From Anaerolineales bacterium (GTDB taxonomy: Bacteria > Chloroflexota > Anaerolineae > Anaerolineales > Villigracilaceae): a DNA stretch of 6,845 nt. Below, piece by piece: positions 1-4,355 of this stretch. The notes under the pieces are model-generated. The model saw nothing but the letters and a program-made list of their open reading frames with translations, searched no databases and had not been told where the DNA came from. Every line of letters starts with the position of its first letter. Position 1 is the stretch's first letter. The DNA is taken from NCBI GenBank assembly GCA_016789485.1, contig JAEURE010000146.1:1-6845 (forward strand), given 5' to 3'. A program made the position numbers and the translations under genes.

Positions 1-1
1 T

Positions 2-151
2 TCCTGCCAAGAGCTATTCTCATTTTCTGAAGGCAAAGGAATTTCCAAACATGAAGAAGTTGTCTTGAATGTCGGTACAGGTCACGGCATTCTTTATAAA
101 CCACTGGATGAATGGATAACACCCGTTATACAATGGGCTGGAAAACCATAA
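2..151 (+). CDS. C-terminal fragment, possible threonine-synthase-like PLP-dependent enzyme (5' truncated)
   Basis: An open frame enters from the left edge and ends at TAA 149-151, giving 49 residues. It contains EEVVLNVGTGHGILY and ends in QWAGKP. The hydrophobic strand followed by a Gly/Thr-rich turn resembles the C-terminal end of threonine synthase and related PLP enzymes, where a 'VV..TG.G' segment lies near the end of the chain. That family call is a resemblance, not proof, because the PLP lysine and the rest of the fold lie outside the window. The composition (acidic and hydrophobic residues, few rare codons) looks like real protein, and the other two plus-strand frames are interrupted here. 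The gene is not obviously linked to the LacI gene, which starts 405 bp downstream behind its own promoter. Any other protein ending in a similar strand-turn remains possible. Confidence 0.5.
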   Translation, partial: SCQELFSFSEGKGISKHEEVVLNVGTGHGILYKPLDEWITPVIQWAGKP

Positions 152-199
152 TGCCGTTACGTGAGTTGGCAGCGCCCAACAAAGAGTCCCGTAAGAACA

Positions 200-220
200 C
201 ACCTGCACCCACCGCAGGTG
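200..220. repeat. Inverted repeat, 7-bp perfect stem
   Basis: CACCTGC at 200-206 and GCAGGTG at 214-220 form a perfect 7-bp stem around the 7-base loop ACCCACC. No T-run follows on either side, so it does not look like an intrinsic terminator for the upstream gene. Confidence 0.6.
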
Positions 221-227
221 CGGTGTC

Positions 228-255
228 GGGATGATATCCCCTTCGGGGATGATAT
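228..255. repeat. 10-bp direct repeat, GGGATGATAT x2, with a hairpin between
   Basis: GGGATGATAT occurs at 228-237 and again at 246-255, an 18-bp period. Between them ATCCCC (236-241) and GGGGAT (245-250) form an inverted repeat around TTC, overlapping both direct copies. The arrangement is compact and unusual for plain intergenic DNA. Confidence 0.6.
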
Positions 256-313
256 GCCACAATTGGGGCTTAGAGTAAAACTCCCTTTCGCATGGACTGA
301 TGGTCGAGTAGGC

Positions 314-343
314 GGCTTCGTGCTAAGCGTTCGCCGCGAAGCC
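314..343. repeat. Inverted repeat, 7-bp stem (GGCTTCG / CGAAGCC)
   Basis: GGCTTCG at 314-320 pairs perfectly with CGAAGCC at 337-343, and one G-T plus one G-C pair can extend it inward. A second copy of the right arm, CGAAGCGTCGCC at 350-361, can pair imperfectly with GGCGGCTTCG at 311-320, so two alternative foldings compete for the same left arm. Confidence 0.5.
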
Positions 344-502
344 CGCAGTCGAAGCGTCGCCTCCGTATTGAGACTAGAGTGGAAGGGGATGCTATCATTG
401 CAGTTGTCTAAAACAAAACGGCTTATCATGCTGTGTAAGGGTGTCATGTCCGGTGTTAGAACTAGTGGGACGGGAGGGTGGGGAAAATGGAATTACATAG
501 CC

Positions 503-514
503 GTAAACGATTAC
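503..514. promoter_or_regulatory. Candidate LacI-family operator upstream of the repressor gene
   Basis: GTAAACGATTAC is palindromic at 10 of 12 positions with a central CG, the layout of operators bound by PurR/CcpA-type LacI-family proteins. It lies about 43-54 bp upstream of the predicted transcription start of the LacI gene, which suits autoregulation. The repressor carries the hinge-helix leucine (L54) that in this family wedges into the central CpG step. Binding itself is inferred. Confidence 0.4.
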
Positions 515-544
515 AGAATTTATGTTTTTCTCCCAGCACAAAGG

Positions 545-550
545 TATAAT
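545..550 (+). promoter_or_regulatory. -10 box of the LacI-family gene (leaderless start)
   Basis: A perfect TATAAT ends 6 bases before the ATG at 557. Transcription normally starts about 6-8 bases past a -10 box, so it would start at or next to the A of the ATG, giving an mRNA with no 5' leader. No good -35 hexamer is visible 16-18 bp upstream, and no Shine-Dalgarno fits between the box and the ATG. Confidence 0.6.
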
Positions 551-556
551 TTGGCT

Positions 557-1543
557 ATGACGAGTATCAAAGATGTAGCCAAAGCCGCTGGGGTATCCAC
601 CGCGACAGTTTCGAGGGTTCTTTCCAACAATGCCCCCATCAAAACTGAAACTCGTAAGCGAGTACTCGAAGCCGTTGCGCAGCTCAATTACCGTCCCAAT
701 TTGATCGCCCGCAGTTTACGCGCTCAAAAAAGCGCCAAGATCGGACTGGTGGTTTCTGATATTCGTAACCCATTTTTCACCGCCATTGGCCGAGCCGTAG
801 AGGATGCCTCGTACGAGCAAGGCTACTCTGTGCTAATGTGCAACACAGACGAAAATCCAAAAAAAGAAGAACTCTATTTAAACCTGCTGCACGATGAAAA
901 CGTGGCAGGCGTGATCTTCTCCCCCACTCAGCAGTTCAGTCTGGCATCCAGTACCTACAAGGCAAAGATGCCATTTGTAATCATCGACCGCACCGTGGAA
1001 AGCAAAGAGACGGATATGGTTCTGCTCGATAACGTCTCTGCCGCATATGATCTCACTGTCCACTTGCTTGAAAATGGATATCGCAAGTTGGCGGGTCTAT
1101 TCGGTGATGCAAGCACCACAGGTCAAGAGCGCAGCCGCGGATTCCACACGGCGCTCAAAGAATATCAACGCAACCCAGTTGCAGCTCATTTTGTTGCCTC
1201 AAGGATCCAACAAGGGTATGAAGCAACCCTTGCCTTGCTGAATGGACCTGACCATCCCGATGCAATCCTCACAAGCAATAGTTTATTGACAGCAGGCGTG
1301 CTTCAAGCCCTGCGTGAAAAAAAAGTATCCATCCCTAATGAAATGGCGTTGGCAGGTTTTGATGAAACCACCTGGGGCGAATTGGTGGATCCACCCATCA
1401 CGGTTATGGCGCAACCAACGGAAGAGATCGGACGCACTGCCACGGAGTTACTATTCCAGCGCATTCAGGAGCCGTCCCGCTCGCCAAAAACCGTAATTTT
1501 GAACGGCACATTGATGGTCAGAGGATCAAGTGCGAAAAGATAA
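557..1543 (+). CDS. LacI-family transcriptional repressor
   Basis: A 328-residue DNA-binding regulator of usual length for the family. The N-terminal helix-turn-helix is textbook: SIKDVAKAAGVSTATVSRVL at residues 3-22, then the hinge helix YRPNLIARSLR (45-55) with Leu54 in the position used to open the central CpG of the operator. The periplasmic-binding-protein-like effector domain follows from about residue 60 (IGLVVSDIRNPFF, VAGVIFSP) and includes GFDETTW at 267-273 and the 'VDPPITVMAQP' strand typical of sugar- and nucleoside-responsive members. I start it at ATG 557 because the HTH begins there as in all relatives; the frame stays open back to GTG 161, but that 132-residue extension is unlike protein. 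The ATG lies just behind a TATAAT, so the message is probably leaderless. No sugar transport or catabolic gene is nearby, so the effector and targets cannot be read from context. Confidence 0.93.
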   Translation: MTSIKDVAKAAGVSTATVSRVLSNNAPIKTETRKRVLEAVAQLNYRPNLIARSLRAQKSAKIGLVVSDIRNPFFTAIGRAVEDASYEQGYSVLMCNTDENPKKEELYLNLLHDENVAGVIFSPTQQFSLASSTYKAKMPFVIIDRTVESKETDMVLLDNVSAAYDLTVHLLENGYRKLAGLFGDASTTGQERSRGFHTALKEYQRNPVAAHFVASRIQQGYEATLALLNGPDHPDAILTSNSLLTAGVLQALREKKVSIPNEMALAGFDETTWGELVDPPITVMAQPTEEIGRTATELLFQRIQEPSRSPKTVILNGTLMVRGSSAKR

Positions 1544-1674
1544 TCGCCACCTTGTAGCAAGTAGGTTTGCAGGTTCCATTATTTAAAAAACTTCCAATTA
1601 GAATACGAAATTTCTTCCCACAGGCAGAGCGGGAGGATTAATTGCATGGTTGTTCGTCGAATTACGAATTACGA

Positions 1675-1680
1675 TATAAT
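1675..1680 (+). promoter_or_regulatory. -10 box of the protein kinase gene (near-leaderless start)
   Basis: A perfect TATAAT ends 8 bases before the ATG at 1689, so transcription would begin within a base or two of the start codon. A weak -35 candidate, TTGTTC at 1650-1655, is 19 bp upstream. Just before the box the 7-mer CGAATTA is repeated twice in tandem (1658-1671). No Shine-Dalgarno lies between the box and the ATG. Confidence 0.6.
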
Positions 1681-1688
1681 CTCACTCA

Positions 1689-2828
1689 ATGACCGAAGGC
1701 GCACTCCTCAACGACAGATATCAACTCCTCGAACAACTCGGCTCTGGGGGCATGGCCGATGTCTATCGCTCACGCGATCTCATGCTGGATCGTTATGTTG
1801 CCATTAAAGTCCTGCGCAAGGACTTTTCAAACAATCCTGAATTCCAAAACCAATTTAAATTGGAAGCGCGTGCCGCCGCGAATCTTTCGCATCCCAACAT
1901 CGTCACCGTACATGATTTTGGCTTTGCCGACAACCTGCTCTACATCGTCATGGAATATATCCCTGGCAAGGACCTGAAACATCTCATCCGCGACAAGGGA
2001 CGTTTTTCCGTGCAGGACGGCATTCCCCTCCTCGTGCAAGCGTGCGCAGGCATCGGTTATGCTCACCGCGCAGGTCTTGTTCATTGCGATGTCAAGCCGC
2101 ATAATATGCTTGTCTCGAACGACGGCCGCCTCAAGGTCACAGACTTTGGCATTGCGCGAGCCCTCGCTTCCATTGCAAACACGGAGCGCACCGATGTTGT
2201 TTGGGGTTCGCCTCTCTACTTTGCGCCTGAGCAAGCCGCAGGTGAGCCACCCTCGCCTGCTTCTGATGTTTATTCCCTGGGCGTGGTGATGTACGAATTG
2301 CTTAGCGGCACTCCACCCTTCACTGCATCCACCGCCGATGAACTCGCTCGCTTGCACATCTCCGCCCGCCCGATTCCCATCCGGGAATACATTCCGGATA
2401 TTCCAGTCGCGCTTGAAGAGATCATTACCAAAGTCCTCTCAAAGGAACCCGCCGCTCGCTACCGCACCGCCGATCAACTTGGGCGCGTTCTTCTCAAGTT
2501 TGGCACATTGACAGACCTGCAGTCACAGGCAGCAAAAGAACCGCCATCGCAGCCCGTCATTACGCTCAAGCCGGAAGTTGCGGAACGGCTTACTGGCAGG
2601 GGAAGGACTCAGACCGTTGAGCAGGAACCTGTTCCTGTTCCGTATTATCCACCCCAACAAGCGCCTCAAGCCGTGCCCGAGCCTGCCACTACAACTGATG
2701 CAATGGATGCCATCGAAGAAATTGACTGGGTCTCCGTTGGGCTTGGCTTGATGGCTGTCTTGGCAGTTGGCGGACTCATCCCATTCTGGTTGATGGTCTA
2801 TCTCACATTCAATCCCCCCATTCGATAA
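1689..2828 (+). CDS. Membrane-anchored Ser/Thr protein kinase, non-RD type
   Basis: A 379-residue bacterial Hanks-type kinase (PknB/PrkC superfamily) phosphorylating Ser/Thr on proteins not identifiable here. The catalytic domain spans about 11-275: Gly-loop GSGGMADVY (18-26), ATP-binding VAIK with K40, helix-C Glu59 in EARAAANLSHPNIV, catalytic loop HCDVKPHN (132-139, Asp134, Asn139), metal-binding DFG (152-154) and APE (179-181). The usual HRD arginine is Cys133, so this is a non-RD kinase that may not depend on activation-loop phosphorylation in the usual way. A Pro/Gln-rich linker follows (about 280-340), then one transmembrane helix (about 349-373) ending in FNPPIR. There is no extracellular PASTA or other sensor domain, unlike PrkC. 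The start fits relatives (MTEGALLNDRYQLLEQLG). It has its own promoter and is followed by a hairpin 4 bp past its stop. Confidence 0.94.
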   Translation: MTEGALLNDRYQLLEQLGSGGMADVYRSRDLMLDRYVAIKVLRKDFSNNPEFQNQFKLEARAAANLSHPNIVTVHDFGFADNLLYIVMEYIPGKDLKHLIRDKGRFSVQDGIPLLVQACAGIGYAHRAGLVHCDVKPHNMLVSNDGRLKVTDFGIARALASIANTERTDVVWGSPLYFAPEQAAGEPPSPASDVYSLGVVMYELLSGTPPFTASTADELARLHISARPIPIREYIPDIPVALEEIITKVLSKEPAARYRTADQLGRVLLKFGTLTDLQSQAAKEPPSQPVITLKPEVAERLTGRGRTQTVEQEPVPVPYYPPQQAPQAVPEPATTTDAMDAIEEIDWVSVGLGLMAVLAVGGLIPFWLMVYLTFNPPIR

Positions 2829-2831
2829 TTT

Positions 2832-2867
2832 AAAACCTGACAAGTCTTAAAAGACTGGTCAGGTTTT
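2832..2867 (+). terminator. Terminator-like hairpin between the kinase gene and rpe
   Basis: AAAACCTGAC (2832-2841) pairs with GTCAGGTTTT (2858-2867); after one mismatch AGTC (2843-2846) pairs with GACT (2853-2856). The 3' arm ends in a run of five T (2864-2868), the form of an intrinsic terminator. It fills almost all of the 48-bp gap, and its last T is only 8 bases from the rpe ATG. Confidence 0.7.
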
Positions 2868-2876
2868 TAAAAACCC

Positions 2877-3554
2877 ATGATGCAAAAATATATCCTCTCC
2901 CCTTCCATCATCGCCTCAGACTTTACCCGCCTGACCGAAGAAATCCGCGCCTGCGAATCTGCCGGCGCCGACTGGCTCCACATGGATATCATGGATGGGC
3001 ATTTCGTCCCAACCATTACCATTGGCCCGCTGTTCGTGGAAGCTTGCAAACGCGCATCCAAACTTCCGCTGGATGTACACCTCATGATCTCTGAGCCTGA
3101 AAAATATATCGAAGATTTTGCAAAAGCAGGAGCGAGCAATATCACCGTTCATGTCGAAACCTGCCCCGACCTGCCGAAAGTCGTCAAGAAAATCCAATCT
3201 CTTGGATGCAAAGCTGGAATCACCCTCAATCCATCCACCCCCGCTTCTGCTTTGGATTCAGCATTGCCATTGGCTGACCTTGTTTTAGTAATGAGCGTCA
3301 AACCCGGCTATTCAGGCCAGACCTTTATGCCAGAAATGATCTCCAAAGTGGAAGAGATCCGCAACAAGCTAAACGCACTTCGCTCGTCTGCGCACCTCGA
3401 AGTGGATGGCGGTATTAACCTTGATACACTTCCGTTAATGAAGAAAGCTGGCGCCAACGCATTCGTCACTGGCAATGCCGCCTTCAAACACCCCCAGGGA
3501 ACCGTGGCCGGAGTGGAGGCGTTGAAAGAACTCGCATCATCCCCAACGCTTTAA
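2877..3554 (+). CDS. rpe: Ribulose-phosphate 3-epimerase
   Basis: A 225-residue TIM-barrel enzyme that interconverts D-ribulose 5-phosphate and D-xylulose 5-phosphate in the cytoplasmic pentose phosphate pathway. Family motifs are in order: LSPSIIASDF (7-16), HMDIMDGHFVP (35-45), DVHLMI (66-71), MSVKPGYSGQTF (139-150) and EVDGGI (175-180). The expected metal ligands and catalytic residues H35, D37, H68 and D177 are all present. The more usual MSVNPG reads MSVKPG, a small departure. Two ATG codons are in tandem (2877 and 2880); either could start the protein and neither has a Shine-Dalgarno. The gene begins 8 bp behind a terminator-like hairpin, so how it is expressed is unclear; a GATAAT at 2824-2829, overlapping the kinase stop, could be a weak promoter. 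It converges on rpmB. Confidence 0.95.
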   Translation: MMQKYILSPSIIASDFTRLTEEIRACESAGADWLHMDIMDGHFVPTITIGPLFVEACKRASKLPLDVHLMISEPEKYIEDFAKAGASNITVHVETCPDLPKVVKKIQSLGCKAGITLNPSTPASALDSALPLADLVLVMSVKPGYSGQTFMPEMISKVEEIRNKLNALRSSAHLEVDGGINLDTLPLMKKAGANAFVTGNAAFKHPQGTVAGVEALKELASSPTL

Positions 3555-3562
3555 AACAAAAA

Positions 3563-3583
3563 TCACGGCACATAACGCCGTGA
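3563..3583 (-). terminator. Intrinsic terminator of rpmB
   Basis: TCACGGC (3563-3569) and GCCGTGA (3577-3583) form a perfect 7-bp stem with a 7-base loop. Read on the minus strand it is followed at once by TTTTTGTTTT (complement of 3553-3562), a good U-tract that runs to the rpe stop codon. On the plus strand the T-run is poor, so it serves rpmB best, though it may also stop rpe transcripts. Confidence 0.75.
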
Positions 3584-3609
3584 CCTTTGATGCGAATGGA
3601 AGAACGAAC

Positions 3610-3795
3610 CTACGCCGCTGATTTACCAAGAGTCTTGATGCACTTGGCGCACAGCGTCTTCTTGACCAAACGACCCTTCTCCATCACCGAAACCTTCTGG
3701 AGGTTGGGTTTGAACGTACGGTTGGTTGCACGTTGAGAAAAAGAGCGGTTGTGTCCAAAAGTGGTTGCCTTGCCGCAGTTGTTGCACTTAGCCAT
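3610..3795 (-). CDS. rpmB: 50S ribosomal protein L28 (zinc-binding form)
   Basis: A 61-residue basic protein of the large ribosomal subunit, of normal length for L28. The sequence MAKCNNCGKATTFGHNRSFS with KPNLQKV downstream is characteristic. Two CxxC pairs, C4/C7 and C49/C52, make up the zinc-ribbon form of L28 (the C+ form), which depends on zinc for folding. A Shine-Dalgarno-like AAGGAAAGG lies about 10 bases before the ATG. The gene is monocistronic, with its own promoter at 3857-3885 and terminator at 3563-3583. It is divergent from the Asp23/FakA-like pair and convergent with rpe, the arrangement seen around rpmB in Firmicutes. Confidence 0.96.
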   Translation of the reverse strand: MAKCNNCGKATTFGHNRSFSQRATNRTFKPNLQKVSVMEKGRLVKKTLCAKCIKTLGKSAA

Positions 3796-3835
3796 TTGAT
3801 GAGATTCCTTTCCTTACAATGATTCCTGAACAATA

Positions 3836-3851
3836 GCCTCTTTTTGGAGGC
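3836..3851 (-). other. Small hairpin in the rpmB 5' leader
   Basis: In the minus-strand RNA, GCCUC (3851-3847) pairs with GAGGC (3840-3836) around the loop CAAAAA. With transcription predicted to start near 3850, this structure would sit at the very 5' end of a leader of about 55 bases. It has no U-tract after it in that direction. It could protect the 5' end or take part in control of L28; function is not shown. Confidence 0.4.
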
Positions 3852-3856
3852 AGGGC

Positions 3857-3885
3857 ATTTTACCATACAACGCAACCAACTTCAA
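3857..3885 (-). promoter_or_regulatory. Promoter of rpmB
   Basis: On the minus strand there is TTGAAG (3885-3880), a 17-bp spacer, and TAAAAT (3862-3857) preceded by TG one base upstream (TGGTAAAAT, an extended -10). Spacing and both hexamers fit a housekeeping sigma factor well. The -35 overlaps a perfect palindrome, AACTTCAAGTT, at 3878-3888. Confidence 0.7.
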
Positions 3886-3892
3886 GTTAAGC

Positions 3893-3901
3893 TGTTAAAA
3901 T
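3893..3901 (+). promoter_or_regulatory. Candidate extended -10 promoter of the Asp23/FakA-like operon
   Basis: TGTTAAAAT is an extended -10 (TG, one base, TAAAAT) on the plus strand, mirroring the one used by rpmB 31 bp away. No good -35 lies 17 bp upstream, which extended -10 promoters can do without. A second candidate -10, CATAAT at 3958-3963, is nearer the gene but also lacks a -35. Transcription from the first would give a leader of about 75 bases. Confidence 0.45.
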
Positions 3902-3984
3902 AGGAACGGGCGAGTCTACTCTGGAACTGGGTGCCCAGCAGCAAATAAATACCCAGACATAATAGAAAAAGTATCGAGGAATCT

Positions 3985-4341
3985 ATGGGCGAAGACACAA
4001 CATCTCTGGGCGGGATCCATATCTCGCCGAACGCAGTGGCAACGATTGCATATTTTGCCACGTTGGAATCATACGGCGTGGTGGGGCTGGCGCCGAAAAA
4101 TCTGGCTGACGGGATCGTATCCAGCATCACGCGCGAACCTTCACGTGGAATTTCTGTCCATTACAAGGGTGATGAGATCAACATTGAAATCAACATCATC
4201 GTTGAATATGGCACGCGCATCAATTCTGTTGCGGAAAGCGTGGCAAATACCGTGCGTTTCCATGTGGAAAGAGCTCTGGGGCTGCGCGTAAATTCAGTCA
4301 ATGTGCATGTAGCGGGCTTGCGCATCAGTGACACTGATTAG
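3985..4341 (+). CDS. Asp23/Gls24 (YloU-like) family protein
   Basis: A 118-residue cytoplasmic protein of the Asp23/Gls24 family. The family pattern is clear: GGIHISPNAVATIAYFA near the N-terminus (9-25), GVVGLAP, then the alternating strand INIEINIIVEYGTRI and NSVNVHVAGLRI at the end. Members have no known enzymatic activity; some associate with the membrane or cell envelope stress, and the YloU branch is typically encoded right before a FakA/YloV kinase, exactly as here. GAGG at 3976-3979 precedes the ATG by 5 bases. Its stop codon TAG (4339-4341) overlaps the ribosome site AGGAG (4340-4344) of the next gene, so the two are likely translated together. Which partner it binds is inferred only from this pairing. 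Confidence 0.92.
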   Translation: MGEDTTSLGGIHISPNAVATIAYFATLESYGVVGLAPKNLADGIVSSITREPSRGISVHYKGDEINIEINIIVEYGTRINSVAESVANTVRFHVERALGLRVNSVNVHVAGLRISDTD

Positions 4342-4355
4342 GAGATCTGTGATTC

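Larger units (their letters stand above)
152..556. other. Intergenic region without a convincing gene; hairpin-rich left half, promoter-bearing right half
   Basis: A plus-strand frame in phase with the LacI gene is open from GTG 161, and minus-strand frames are also open. Their translations are Arg/Ser/Pro-rich, match no family I know, and have no credible ribosome site. The block 161-361 is dominated by short inverted repeats and a direct repeat (listed separately) and is more G+C-rich than what follows, which favours a structured or repeated element over coding. The stretch 400-556 is more ordinary intergenic DNA and holds a candidate operator (503-514) and the -10 box at 545-550. Confidence 0.6.

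Noticed and set aside
20..447. Minus-strand open frames of 80 and 96 codons (20-262 and 157-447)
   Set aside because: They overlap each other, the left-edge coding fragment and the hairpin block. Their composition is unlike a protein family I know and no ribosome site is visible.
161..556. In-frame N-terminal extension of the LacI gene from GTG 161 (132 extra residues)
   Set aside because: LacI-family proteins begin with the HTH, which starts exactly at ATG 557. The extension is Arg/Ser-rich, overlaps hairpins, and contains the -10 box and candidate operator.
1548..1565. Possible terminator after the LacI gene (ACCTTG/CAAG..GGT)
   Set aside because: The uninterrupted stem is only 4 bp with a 3-base loop and there is no T-run, so it is too weak to call.
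1658..1674. CGAATTA tandem 7-mer as a repeat array or CRISPR-like element
   Set aside because: Only two full copies plus CGA are present, with no spacers; noted within the kinase promoter entry.
1827..2357. Minus-strand 176-codon open frame opposite the kinase gene
   Set aside because: It is antisense to the conserved catalytic core of an unmistakable kinase, and its translation shows no domain or motif; a codon-bias shadow.
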